Assembly (NCBI GenBank): GCA_963855995.1
Contig: OY979721.1
Span: forward strand, 372,001-436,000
Reading direction: 5' to 3'
Source of the DNA: Muricea muricata
Taxonomy: Eukaryota > Cnidaria > Anthozoa > Malacalcyonacea > Plexauridae
Length of the DNA stretch: 64,000 nt
A program made the translations under genes and the position numbers. Below are positions 32,687 through 47,900 of the stretch, in pieces. Below the pieces are notes generated by a model. The model was not told the origin of the DNA, searched no databases, and saw only the letters and a list, made by a program, of their open reading frames with translations. The stretch's first letter is position 1. The number at the start of each line of letters is the position of its first letter.

Positions 32687-35600
32687 GTAAATTATGGACT
32701 TTAACCAATTTCTAGTTAATTTCAAGACAAAATATATGCAATTGATTGTAGCAAAATTTGAACCAGTCTAATTGCTAACTCAGACCAACACCAGCAGCTA
32801 CTACCACTAGACCACTCGTTCATGCTTGGACAACAAAATGTAAATTATGGACTTTAACCAATTTCTAGTTAATTTCAAGATAAAATGTAACCAATTAGCT
32901 ACTGTAGAAAGATTTGAACCAGTCTAATTGGTAACTAAGACCAAAGCCAGCACCACTAGACCACTCGTTCATGCTTGGGTAACAACATGTAAATTATGGA
33001 CTTTAACCAATTTCTACCTAATTTTAAGACAAAATACATGCAATTACGGCAGCGAGATTTGAACCAGTCTAGTTGGTAACTAAGACCAAAGCCAGTACCA
33101 CTAGACCACTTATTCATGCTTGAATAACAAATGTAAATTATGGACTTTAACCAATTTCTAGTTAATTTCAAGACAAAATATATGCAATTGATTGTAGCAA
33201 AATTTGAACCAGTCTAATTGCTAACTCAGACAACACCAGCAGCTACTACCACTAGACCACTCGTTCATGCTTGGACAACAAAATGTAAATTATGGACTTT
33301 AACCAATTTCTAGTTAATTTCAAGATGAAATGTAACCAATTAGCTACTGTAGCAAGATTTGAACCAGTCTAATTGGTAACTAAGACCGAAGCCAGCACCA
33401 CTAGACCACTCGTTCACGCTTGGGTAACAAAATGTAAATTATGGACTTTAACCAATTTCTACCTAATTTTAAGACAAAGTACATGCAATTATGGCAACGA
33501 GATTTGAACCAGTCTAATTGGTAAGTAAGACTAAAGCCAGTACCACTAGACCACTCGTTCATGCTTGAATAACAAAATGTAAATTATAGACTTTAACCAA
33601 TTTCTAGTTAATTTCAAGACAAAATGTATGCAATTAGCTACTGTAGCAAGATTTGAACCAGTCTAATTGGTATCTCAGACCAAAGCCAGTACCACTAGAC
33701 CACTCGTTCATGCTTGAGTAACAGAATGTAAATTATGGACTTTAACCAATCTCTAGTTAATTTTAAGACAAAATATATGCAATTGACTGTAGCAAGAATT
33801 GAACCAGTCTAATTGCTAACTCAGACCAGACCCAGTACCACTAGACCACTCGTTCATGCTTGAGTAACAGAATGTAAATTATGGACTTTAACCAATCTCT
33901 AGTTAATTTTAAGACAAAATATATGCAATTGACTGTAGCAAGATTTAATCCAGTCTAGTTGAAAACTCCGACCAAAGCCAGTAGTACCACTAGACCACTC
34001 GTTCATGCTTGGGTAGAAGAATGTAAATTATGGACTTTAACCAATTTTTAGTTAATTTTAAGACAAAATATATGCAATTACTGGAGAAAGATTTCAACCA
34101 GTTTAAGACCAAAGACAGTACCACTAGGCCACTCGTTCAAGCTTGGGTAATAGAATGTAAATTATGGACTATAACCAATTTCTAGTTAATTCTAAGACAA
34201 AATATATGCAATTAGCTACTGTGGCAAGAATTGAACCGGTCCAATTGGTAACTAAGACCAAAGCCAGTACCACTAGACCACTCGTTCATGCTTGAGTAAC
34301 AGAATGTAAATTATGGACTTTATCCAATTTCTAGTTAATTTTAAGACAAAACATATGCAATTGACTGTAGCGAGATTTGAACCAGTCTAATAGGCAACTC
34401 TGAACAAAGCCAGTAGTACCACTAGACCACTCGTTCATGCTTGGGTAGAAAAATGTAAATTATGGACTTTAACCAATTTTTAGTTAACTTTAAGACAAAA
34501 TATATGCAATTACTGTAGCAAGATTTGAACCAGTTTAATTGGTAACTCAGACCAAAGCCAGTAGTACCACTAGACCACTGGTTCATGCTTGGGTAGAAGA
34601 ATGTAAATTATGGACTTTAACCAATTTTTAGTTAATTTTAAGACAAAATATATGCAAATACTGTAGAAAGATTTCAACCAGTTTAAGACCAAAGACAGTA
34701 CCACTAGACCACTCGTTCAAGCTTGGGTAATAGAATGTAAATTAGGGACTATAACCAATTTCTAGTTAATTCTAAGACAAAATATATGCAATTAGCTACT
34801 GTGGCAAGAATTGAACCGGTCCAATTGGTAACTCAGACCAAAGCCAGTACCACTAGACCACTCGTTCATGCTTGAGTAACAGAATGTAAATTATGGACTT
34901 TATCCAATTTCTAGTTAATTTTAAGACAAAACATATGCAATTGACTGTAGCGAGATTTGAACCAGTCTAATAGGCAACTCTGAACAAAGCCAGTAGTACC
35001 ACTAGACCACTCGTTCATGCTTGGGTAGAAAAATGTAAATTATGGACTTTAACCAATTTTTAGTTAACTTTAAGACAAAATATATGCAATTACTGTAGCA
35101 AGATTTGAACCAGTTTAATTGGTAACTCAGACCAAAGCCAGTAGTACCACTAGACCACTGGTTCATGCTTGGGTAGAAGAATGTAAATTATGGACTTTAA
35201 CCAATTTTTAGTTAATTCTAAGACAAAATATATGCAATTAGCTACTGTAGCAAGAATTGAACCAGTCTAATTGCTAACTCAGACCAAAGCCAGTACCACT
35301 AGACCACTCGTTCATGCTTGGGTAACAGAGTGTAAATTATGGACTTTAACCAATTTCTAGTTAATTTTAAGACAAAATATATGCAATTGATTGTAGCAAA
35401 ATTTGAACCAGTCTAACTGCTAACTCAGACCAGTGCCAGCAGCTACTACCACTAGACCACTCGTTCATGTTTGAGTAACAGACTGTAAATTATGGACTTC
35501 AACCAATTTCTACCTAATTTTAAGACAAAGTATATGCAATTACGGCAGCGAGATTTGAACCAGTCTAGTTGGTAACTAAGACCAAAGCCAGTACCACTAG

Positions 35601-38600
35601 ACCACTTATTCATGCTTGAATAACAAATGTAAATTATGGACTTTAACCAATTTCTAGTTAATTTCAAGACAAAATATATGCAATTGATTGTAGCAAAATT
35701 TGAACCAGTCTAATTGCTAACTCAGACCAACACCAGCAGCTACTACCACTAGACCACTCGTTCATGCTTGGACAACAAAATGTAAATTATGGACTTTAAC
35801 CAATTTCTAGTTAATTTCAAGATAAAATGTAACCAATTAGCTACTGTAGCAAGATTTGAACCAGTCTAATTGGTAACTAAGACCAAAGCCAGCACCACTA
35901 GACCACTCGTTCATGCTTGGGTAACAAAATGTAAATTATGGACTTTAACCAATTTCTACCTAATTTTAAAACAAAATACATGCAATTATGGCAACGAGAT
36001 TTGAACCAGTCTAATTGGTAAGTAAGACTAAAGCCAGTACCACTAGACCACTCGTTCATGCTTGAAAAACAAAATGTAAATTATAGACTTTAACCAATTT
36101 CTAGTTAATTTCAAGACAAAATGTATGCAATTAGCTACTGTAGCAAGATTTGAACCAGTCTATTTGGTATCTCAGACCAAAGCCAGTACCACTACACCAC
36201 TCGTTCATGCTTGGGTAACAGAGTGTAAATTATGGACTTTAACCAATTTCTAGTTAATTTTAAGACAAAATATATGCAATTGATTGTAGCAAAATTTGAA
36301 CCAGTCTAACTGCTAACTCAGACCAGTGCCAGCAGCTACTACCACTAGACCACTCGTTCATGTTTTAGTAACAGACTGTAAATTATGGACTTCAACCAAT
36401 TTCTACCTAATTTTAAGACAAAGTATATGCATTTACGGCAGCGAGATTTGAACCAGTCTAGTTGGTAACTAAGACCAAAGCCAGTACCACTAGACAACTT
36501 ATTCATACTTGAATAACAAACGTAAATTATGGACTTTAACCAATTTCTAGTTAATTTCAAGACAAAATATATGCAATTGATTGTAGCAAAATTTGAACCA
36601 GTCTAATTGCTAACTCAGACCAACACCAGCAGCTACTACCACTAGACCACTCGTTCATGCTTGGACAACAAAATGTAAATTATGGACTTTAACCAATTTC
36701 TAGTTAATTTCAAGATAAAATGTAACCAATTAGCTACTGTAGCAAGATTTGAACCAGTCTAATTGGTAACTAAGACCAAAGCCAGCACCACTAGACCACT
36801 CGTTCATGCTTGGGTAACAAAATGTAAATTATGGACTTTAACCAATTTCTACCCAATTTTAAGACAAAATACATGCAATTATGGCAACGAGATTTGAACC
36901 AGTCTAATTGGTAACTAAGACCAAAGCCAGCACCACTAGACCACTCGTTCATGCTTCGGTAACAAAATGTAAATTATGGACTTTAACCAATTTCTACCTA
37001 ATTTTAAGACAAAATACATGCAATTATGGCAACGAGATTTGAACCAGTCTAATTGGTAAGTAAGACTAAAGCCAGTACCACTAGACCACTCGTTCATGCT
37101 TGAATAACAAAATGTAAATTATAGACTTTAACCAATTTCTAGTTAACTTCAAGACAAAATGTATGCAATTAGCTACTGTAGCAAGATTTGAACCAGTCTA
37201 TTTGGTATCTCAGACCAAAGCCAGTACCACCACTACACCACTCGTTCATGCTTGAGTAACAGAATGTAAATTATGGACTTTAACCAATCTCTAGTTAATT
37301 TTAAGACAAAATATATGCAATTGACTGTAGCAAGATTTGAACCAGTCTAATTGGTATCTCAGACCAAAAGCATGTCCAATACACCACTCGTTCATGCTTG
37401 AGTAACAGAATGTAAATTATGGACTTTAACCAATCTCTAGTTAATTTTAAGACAAAATATATGCAATTGACTGTAGCAAGAATTGAACCAGTCTAATTGC
37501 TAACTCAGACCAGACCCAGTACCACTAGACCACTCGTTCATGCTTGAGTAACAGAATGTAAATTATGGACTTTAACCAATCTCTAGTTAATTTTAAGACA
37601 AAATATATGCAATTGACTGTAGCAAGATTTAATCCAGTCTAGTTGACAACTCCGACCAAAGCCAGTAGTACCACTAGACCACTCGTTCATGCTTGGGTAG
37701 AAGAATGTAAATTATGGACTTTAACCAATTTTTAGTTAATTTTAAGACAAAATATATGCAATTACTGAAGAAAGATTTCAATCAGTTTAAGACCAAAGAC
37801 AGTACCACTAGACCACTCGTTCAAGCTTGGGTAATAGAATGTAAATTATGGACTATAACCAATTTCTAGTTAATTTTAAGACAAAATATATGCAATTAAC
37901 TACTGTAGCAAGAATTGAACCAGTCTAATTAGTAACTCAGACCAAAGCCAGTACCACTAGACCACTCGTTCATGCTTGAGTAACAGAATGTAAATTATGG
38001 ACTTTATCCAATTCAGTAGTACCACTAGACCACTGGTTCATGCTTGGCTAACAGAATGTAAATTATGGACTTCAACCAATTTCTATCTAATTTTAAGACA
38101 AAATATATGCAATTAGCTACTGTAGCAAGAATTGAACCAGTCTAATTGGCAACTCCGACCAAAGCCAGTAGTACCACTAGACCACTCGTTCATGCTTGGG
38201 TAGAAAAATGTAAATTATGGACTTTAACCAATTTTTAGTTAATTTTAAGACAAAATAAATGCAATTACTGTAGCAAGATTTGAATCAGTTTAACTGGTAA
38301 CTCAGACCAAAGCCAGTACCACTAGACCACTCATTCAGGCTTGAGTAACAGAATGTAAATTATGGACTTTAACCAATCTCTAGTTAATTTTAAGACAAAA
38401 TATATGCAATTGACTGTAGCAAGATTTAATCCAGTCTAGTTGATAACTCAGACCAAAGCCAGTAGTACCACTAGACCACTGGTTCATGCTTGGGTAGAAG
38501 AATGTAAATTATGGACTTTAACCAATTTTTAGTTAATTTTAAGACAAAATATATGCAATTACTGTAGAAAGATTTAAACCAGTTTAAGACCAAAGCCAGT

Positions 38601-41600
38601 GCCACTAGACCACTCGTTTATGCTTGAGTAACAGAATGTAAATTATCGACTTTATCCAATTTCTAGTTAATTTTAAGACAAGACATATGCAATTGACTGT
38701 AGCGAGATTTGAACCAGTCTGATTGGCAACTCCGACCAAAGCCAGTAGTACCACTAGACCACTCGTTCATGCTTGGGTAGAAGAATGTAAATTATGGACT
38801 TTAACCAATTTTTAGTTAATTTTAAGACAAAGTAAATGCAATTACTGTAGCAAGATTTGAACCAGTTTAATTGAAACTCAGACCAAAGCCAGTACCACTA
38901 GACCACTCATTCAAGCTTGAGTAACAGAATGTAAATTATGGACTTTAACCAATTTCTAGTTAATTTCAAGACAAAATGTATGCAATTAGCTACTGTAGCA
39001 AGATTTGAACCAGTCTAATTGGTAACTCAGACCAAAGCCACTACCACTACACCACTCGTTCATGCTTGGGTAGAGGAATGTAAATTATGGACTTTAACCA
39101 ATTTCTACCTAATTTGAAGACAAAATATGTGCAATTACTGTAGCAAGAATTGAACCAGTCTAATTGCTAACTCAGACCAGAGCCAGTACCACTAGACCAC
39201 TCGTTCATGCTTGAGTAACAGAATGTAAATTATGGACTTTAACCAATCTCTAGTTAATTTTAAGACAAAATATATGCAATTTACTGTAGCAAGATTTAAT
39301 CCAGTCTAGTTGACAACTCAGACCAAAGCCAGTAGTACCACTAGACCACTGGTTCATGCTTGGGTAGAGGAATGTAAATTATGGACTTTAACCAATTTTT
39401 AGTTAATTTTAAGACAAAATATATGCAATTACTGAAGAAAGATTTCAACCAGTTTAAGACCAAAGCCAGTACCACTAGACCACTCGTTCATGCTTGAGTA
39501 ACAGAATGTAAATTATGGACTTTATCCAATTTCTAGTTAATTTTAAGACAAAACATATGCAATTCACAGTAGCGAGATTTGAACCAGTCTAATAAACAAC
39601 TCTGACCAAAGCCAGTAGTACCACTAGACCACTCGTTCATGCTTGGGTAGAAAAATGTAAATTATGGACTTTAACCAATTTTTAGTTAACTTTAAGACAA
39701 AATATATGCAATTACTGTAGCAAGATTTGAACCAGTTTAATTGGTAACTCAGACCAAAGCCAGTAGTACCACTAGACCACTGGTTCATGCTTGGGTAGAA
39801 GAATGTAAATTATGGACTTTAACCAATTTTTAGTTAATTTTAAGACAAAATATATGCAAATACTGTAGAAAGATTTCAACCAGTTTAAGACCATAGCCAG
39901 TAGTACCACTAGACCACTCGTTCATGCTTGGCTAATAGAATGTAAATTATGGACTTTAACCAATTTCTAGTTAATTCTAAGACAAAATATATGCAATTAG
40001 CTACTGTAGCAAAAATTGAACCAGTCTAATTGCTAACTCAGACCAAAGCCAGTACCACTAGACCACTCGTTCATGCTTGAGTAACCGAATGTAAATTATG
40101 GACTTCAACCAATTTCTACCTAATTTTAAGAAAAAACATATGCAATTGACTGTAGCGAGATTTGAACCAGTCTAATAGGTTACTCAGACCAAAGCCAGTA
40201 CCACTAGACCACTCGTTTATGCTTCAGTAACAGAATGTAAATTATGGACTTTAACCAATCTCTAGTTAATTTTAAGACAAAATATATGCAATTGACTGTA
40301 GCAAGATTTAATCCAGTCTAGTTGACAACTCCGACCAAAGCCAGTAGTACCACTAGACCACTCGTTCATGCTTGGGTAGAAGAATGTAAATAATGGACTT
40401 TAACCAATTTTTAGTTAATTTTAAGACAAAATATATGCAATTACTGGAGAAAGATTTCAACCAGTTTAAGACCAAAGACAGTACCACTAGACCACTCGTT
40501 CAAGCTTGGGTAATAGAATGTAAATTATGGACTATAACCAATTTCTAGTTAATTCTAAGACAAAATATATGCAATTAGCTACTGTGGCAAGAATTGAACC
40601 GGTCCAATTGGTAACTCAGACCAAAGCCAGTACCACTAGACCACTCGTTCATGCTTGAGTAACAGAATGTAAATTATGGACTTTATCCAATTTCTAGTTA
40701 ATTTTAAGACAAAACATATGCAATTGACTGTAGCGAGATTTGAACCAGTCTAATAGGCAACTCTGACCAAAGCCAGTAGTACCACTAGACCACTCGTTCA
40801 TGCTTGGGTAGAAAAATGTAAATTATGGACTTTAACCAATTTTTAGTTAACTTTAAGACAAAATATATGCAATTACTGTAGCAAGATTTAAACCAGTTTA
40901 ATTGGTAACTCAGACCAAAGCCAGTAGTACCACTAGACCACTGGTTCATGCTTGGGTAGAAGAATGTAAATTATGGACTTTAACCAATTTTTAGTTAATT
41001 TTAAGACAAAATATATGCAAATACTGTAGAAAGATTTCAACCAGTTTAAGACCATAGCCAGTAGTACCACTAGACCACTCGTTCATGCTTGGCTAATAGA
41101 ATGTAAATTATGGACTTTAACCAATTTCTAGTTAATTCTAAGACAAAATATATGCAATTAGCTACTGTAGCAAGAATTGAACCAGTCTAATTGGTATCTC
41201 AGACCAAAGCCAGTACCACTCCACCACTCGTTCATGCTTGAGTAACAGAATGTAAATTATGGACTTTAACCAATCTCTAGTTAATTTTAAGACAAAATAT
41301 ATGCAATTGACTGTAGCAAGAATTGAACCCGTCTAATTGCTAACTCAGACCCGACCCAGTACCACTAGACCACTCGTTCATGCTTGAGTAACAGAATGTA
41401 AATTATGGACTTTAACCAATCTCTAGTTAATTTTAAGACAAAATATATGCAATTGACTGTAGAAAGATTTAATCCAGTCTAGTTGACAACTCCGACCAAA
41501 GCCAGTAGTACCACTAGACCACTGGTTCATGCTTGGGTAGAAGAATGTAAATTATGGACTTTAACCAATTTTTAGTTAATTTTAAGACAAAATATATGCA

Positions 41601-41829
41601 ATTACTGAAGAAAGATTTCAACCAGTTTAAGACCAAAGACAGTACCACTAGACCACTCGTTCAAGCTTGGGTACTAGAATGTAAATTATGGACTATAACC
41701 AATTTCTAGTTAATTTTAAGACAAAATATATGCAATTAACTACTGTAGCAAGAATTGAACCAGTCTAATTAGTAACTCAGACCAAATCAAGTACCACTAG
41801 ACCACTCGTTCATGCTTGAGTAACAGAAT
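32687..41829. repeat. Higher-order block A, copy 2 (one monomer deleted)
   Basis: Nearly identical to 23,395-32,686. The offset drops from 9,292 to 9,143 bp at about 38,047, where exactly one 149-bp monomer is missing relative to copy 1 (about 28,750-28,900). Few other differences are visible. Confidence 0.85.
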
Positions 41830-44800
41830 GTAAATTATGGACTTTATCCAATTCAGTACTACCACTAGACCACTCGTTCATGCTTGGCTAATAGAATGTA
41901 AATTATGGATTTTAACCAATTGCTAGTTAATTCTAAGACAAAATATATGCAATTAGCTACTGTAGCAAGAATTGAACCAGTCTAATTGCTAACTCAGACC
42001 AAAGCCAGTACCACTAGACCACTCGTTTATGCTTGAGTAACAGAATGTAAATTATGGACTTCAACCAATTTCTATCTAATTTTAAGACAAAATACATGCA
42101 ATTACGGCAACGAGATTTGAACCAGTCTAATTGGTAAGTAAGACTAAAGCCAGTACCACTAGACCACTCGTTCATGCTTGGCTAACAGAATGTAAATTAT
42201 GGACTTTAACCAATTTCTAGTTAATTCTAAGACAAAATATATGCAATTAGCTACTGTAGCAAGAATTGAACCAGTCTATTTGGTATCTCAGACCAAAGCG
42301 AGTACCACTACACCACTCGTTCATGCTTGGGTAACAGAGTGTAAATTATGGACTTTAACCAATTTCTAGTTAATTTTAAGACAAAGTATATGCAATTGAT
42401 TGTAGCAAAATTTGAACCAGTCTAACTGCTAACTCAGACCAGTGCCAGCAGCTACTACCACTAGACCACTCGTTCATGTTTGAGTAACAAACTGTAAATT
42501 ATGGACTTCAACCAATTTCTACCTAATTTTAAGACAAAGTATATGCAATTACGGCAGCGAGATTTGAACCAGTCTAGTTGGTAACTAAGACCAAAGCCAG
42601 TACCACTAGACCACTTATTCATGCTTGAATAACAAATGTAAATTATGGACTTTAACAAATTTCTAGTTAATTTCAAGACAAAATATATGCAATTGATTGT
42701 AGCAAAATTTGAACCAGTCTAATTGCTAACTCAGACCAACACCAGCAGCTACTACCACTAGACCACTCGTTCATGCTTGGACAACAAAATGTAAATTATG
42801 GACTTTAACCAATTTCTTGTTAATTTCAAGATAAAATGTAACCAATTAGCTACTGTAGCAAGATTTGAACCAGTCTAATTGGGAACCAAGACCAAAGCCA
42901 GCTCCACTAGACCACTCGTTCATGCTTGGGTAACAAAATGTAAATTATGGACTTTAACCAATTTCTAGTTAATTTCAAGATAAAATGTAACCAATTAGCT
43001 ACTGTGGCAAGATTTGAACCAGTCTAATTGGTAACTAAGACCAAAGCCAGCACCACTAGACCACTCGTTCATGCTTGGGTAACAAAATGTAAATTATGGA
43101 CTTTAACCAATTTCTACCTAATTTTAAGACAAAATACATGCAATTATGGCAACGAGATTTGAACCAGTCTAATTGGTAAGTAAGACTAAAGCCAGTACCA
43201 CTAGACCACTCGTTCATGCTTGAATAACAAAATGTAAATTATAGACTTTAACCAATTTCTAGTTAACTTCAAGACAAAATGTATGCAATTAGCTACTGTA
43301 GCAAGATTTGAACCAGTCTATTTGGTATCTCAGACCAAAGCCAGTACCACTACACCACTCGTTCATGCTTCAGTAACAGGATGTAAATTATGGACTTTAA
43401 CCAATCTCTAGTTAATTTTAAGACAAAATATATACAATTGACTGTAGCAAGATTTGAACCAGTCTAATTGGTATCTCAGACCAAAGCCAGTACCACTACA
43501 CCACTCGTTCATGCTTGAGTAACAGAATGTAAATTATGGACTTTAACCAATCTCTAGTTATTTTAAGACAAAATATATGCAATTGACTGTAGCAAGAATT
43601 GAACCAGTCTAATTGCTAACTCAGACCAGATCCAGTACCACTAGACCACTCGTTCATGCTTGAGTAACAGAATGTAAATTATGGACTTTAACCAATCTCT
43701 AGTTAATTTTAAGACAAAATATATGCAATTGACTGTAGCAAGATTTAATCCAGTCTAGTTGACAACTCCGACCAAAGCCAGTAGTACCACTAGACCACTC
43801 GTTCATGCTTGGGTAGAAGAATTTAAATTATGGACTTTAACCAATTTTTAGTTAATTTTAAGACAAAATATATGCAATTACTGAAGAAAGATTTCAACCA
43901 GTTTAAGGCCAAAGACAGTACTACTAGACCACTCGTTCAAGCTTGGGTAATAGAATGTAAATTATGGACTATAACCAATTTCTAGTTAATTTTAAGACAA
44001 AATATATGCAATTAACTACTGTAGCAAGAATTGAACCAGTCTAATTAGTAACTCAGACCAAAGCCAGTACCACTAGACCACTCGTTCATGCTTGAGTAAC
44101 AGAATGTAAATTATGGACTTTATCCAATTCAGTAGTACCACTAGACCACTCGTTCATGCTTGGCTAATAGAATGTAAATTATGGACTTTAACCAATTGCT
44201 AGTTAATTCTAAGACAAAATATATGCAATTAGCTACTGTAGCAAGAATTGAACCAGTCTAATTGCTAACTCAGACCAAAGCCAGTACCACTAGACCACTC
44301 GTTTATGCTTGAGTAACAGAATGTAAATTATAGACTTTAACCAATCTCTAGTTAATTTCAAGACAAAATATATGCAATTGACTGTAGCAAGATTTGAACC
44401 AGTCTAATTGGTATCTCAGACCAAAGCCAGTACCACTACACCACTCGTTCATGCTTGAGTAACAGAATGTAAATTATGGACTTTAACCAATCTCTAGTTA
44501 ATTTTAAGACAAAATATATGCAATTAGCTACTGTAGCAAGAATTGAACCAGTCTAATTGCTAACTCAGACCAGACCCAGTACCACTAGACCACTCGTTCA
44601 TGCTTGAGTAACAGAATGTAAATTATGGACTTTAACCAATCTCTAGTTAATTTTAAGACAAAATATATGCAATTGACTGTAGCAAGAATTGAACCAGTCT
44701 AATTGCTAACTCAGACCAGACCCAGTACCACTAGACCACTCGTTCATGCTTGAGTAACAGAATGTGAATTATGGACTTTAACCAATCTCTAGTTAATTTT

Positions 44801-44905
44801 AAGACAAAATATATGCAATTGACTGTAGAAAGATTTAATCCAGTCTAGTTGACAACTCCGACCAAAGCCAGTAGTACCACTAGACCACTCGTTCATGCTT
44901 GGGTA
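39935..44905. repeat. Higher-order block B, copy 1 (4,971-bp offset)
   Basis: Landmarks such as gtaaccgaat (40,081 and 45,052) and tccaccactc (41,220 and 46,191) repeat at +4,971 bp. The block overlaps the end of block A copy 2, so this duplication came later. Confidence 0.85.
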
Positions 44906-47900
44906 GAAGAATGTAAATTATGGACTTTAACCAATTTCTAGTTAATTCTAAGACAAAATATATGCAATTAGCTACTGTAGCAAAAATTGAACCAGTCTAA
45001 TTGCTAACTCAGACCAAAGCCAGTACCACTAGACCACTCGTTCATGCTTGAGTAACCGAATGTAAATTATGGACTTCAACCAATTTCTACCTAATTTTAA
45101 GAAAAAACATATGCAATTGACTGTAGCGAGATTTGAACCAGTCTAATAGGTAACTCAGACCAAAGCCAGTACCACTAGACCACTCGTTTATGCTTGAGTA
45201 ACAGAATGTAAATTATGGACTTTAACCAATCTCTAGTTAATTTTAAGACAAAATATATGCAATTGACTGTAGCAAGATTTAATCCAGTCTAGTTGACAAC
45301 TCCGACTAAAGCCAGTAGTACCACTAGACCACTCGTTCATGCTTGGGTAGAAGAATGTAAATAATGGACTTTAACCAATTTTTAGTTAATTTTAAGACAA
45401 AATATATGCAATTACTGGAGAAAGATTTCAACCAGTTTAAGACCAAAGACAGTACCACTAGACCACTCGTTCAAGCTTGGGTAATAGAATGTAAATTATG
45501 GACTATAACCAATTTCTAGTTAATTCTAAGACAAAATATATGCAATTAGCTACTGTGGCAAGAATTGAACCGGTCCAATTGGTAACTCAGACCAAAGCCA
45601 GTACCACTAGACCACTCGTTCATGCTTGAGTAACAGAATGTAAATTATGGACTTTATCCAATTTCTAGTTAATTTTAAGACAAAACATATGCAATTGACT
45701 GTAGCGAGATTTGAACCAGTCTAATAGGCAACTCTGACCAAAGCCAGTAGTACCACTAGACCACTCGTTCATGCTTGGGTAGAAAAATGTAAATTATGGA
45801 CTTTAACCAATTTTTAGTTAACTTTAAGACAAAATATATGCAATTACTGTAGCAAGATTTAAACCAGTTTAATTGGTAACTCAGACCAAAGCCAGTAGTA
45901 CCACTAGACCACTGGTTCATGCTTGGGTAGAAGAATGTAAATTATGGACTTTAACCAATTTTTAGTTAATTTTAAGACAAAATATATGCAAATACTGTAG
46001 AAAGATTTCAACCAGTTTAAGACCATAGCCAGTAGTACCACTAGACCACTCGTTCATGCTTGGCTAATAGAATGTAAATTATGGACTTTAACCAATTTCT
46101 AGTTAATTCTAAGACAAAATATATGCAATTAGCTACTGTAGCAAGAATTGAACCAGTCTAATTGGTATCTCAGACCAAAGCCAGTACCACTCCACCACTC
46201 GTTCATGCTTGAGTAACAGAATGTAAATTATGGACTTTAACCAATCTCTAGTTAATTTTAAGACAAAATATATGCAATTGACTGTAGCAAGAATTGAACC
46301 CGTCTAATTGCTAACTCAGACCCGACCCAGTACCACTAGACCACTCGTTCATGCTTGAGTAACAGAATGTAAATTATGGACTTTAACCAATCTCTAGTTA
46401 ATTTTAAGACAAAATATATGCAATTGACTGTAGAAAGATTTAATCCAGTCTAGTTGACAACTCCGACCAAAGCCAGTAGTACCACTAGACCACTGGTTCA
46501 TGCTTGGGTAGAAGAATGTAAATTATGGACTTTAACCAATTTTTAGTTAATTTTAAGACAAAATATATGCAATTACTGAAGAAAGATTTCAACCAGTTTA
46601 AGACCAAAGACAGTACCACTAGACCACTCGTTCAAGCTTGGGTACTAGAATGTAAATTATGGACTATAACCAATTTCTAGTTAATTTTAAGACAAAATAT
46701 ATGCAATTAACTACTGTAGCAAGAATTGAACCAGTCTAATTAGTAACTCAGACCAAATCAAGTACCACTAGACCACTCGTTCATGCTTGAGTAACAGAAT
46801 GTAAATTATGGACTTTATCCAATTCAGTACTACCACTAGACCACTCGTTCATGCTTGGCTAATAGAATGTAAATTATGGATTTTAACCAATTGCTAGTTA
46901 ATTCTAAGACAAAATATATGCAATTAGCTACTGTAGCAAGAATTGAACCAGTCTAATTGCTAACTCAGACCAAAGCCAGTACCACTAGACCACTCGTTTA
47001 TGCTTGAGTAACAGAATGTAAATTATGGACTTCAACCAATTTCTATCTAATTTTAAGACAAAATACATGCAATTACGGCAACGAGATTTGAACCAGTCTA
47101 ATTGGTAAGTAAGACTAAAGCCAGTACCACTAGACCACTCGTTCATGCTTGGCTAACAGAATGTAAATTATGGACTTTAACCAATTTCTAGTTAATTCTA
47201 AGACAAAATATATGCAATTAGCTACTGTAGCAAGAATTGAACCAGTCTATTTGGTATCTCAGACCAAAGCGAGTACCACTACACCACTCGTTCATGCTTG
47301 GGTAACAGAGTGTAAATTATGGACTTTAACCAATTTCTAGTTAATTTTAAGACAAAGTATATGCAATTGATTGTAGCAAAATTTGAACCAGTCTAACTGC
47401 TAACTCAGACCAGTGCCAGCAGCTACTACCACTAGACCACTCGTTCATGTTTGAGTAACAAACTGTAAATTATGGACTTCAACCAATTTCTACCTAATTT
47501 TAAGACAAAGTATATGCAATTACGGCAGCGAGATTTGAACCAGTCTAGTTGGTAACTAAGACCAAAGCCAGTACCACTAGACCACTTATTCATGCTTGAA
47601 TAACAAATGTAAATTATAGACTTTAACAAATTTCTAGTTAATTTCAAGACAAAATATATGCAATTGATTGTAGCAAAATTTGAACCAGTCTAATTGCTAA
47701 CTCAGACCAACACCAGCAGCTACTACCACTAGACCACTCGTTCATGCTTGGACAACAAAATGTAAATTATGGACTTTAACCAATTTCTTGTTAATTTCAA
47801 GATAAAATGTAACCAATTAGCTACTGTAGCAAGATTTGAACCAGTCTAATTGGGAACCAAGACCAAAGCCAGCTCCACTAGACCACTCGTTCATGCTTGG

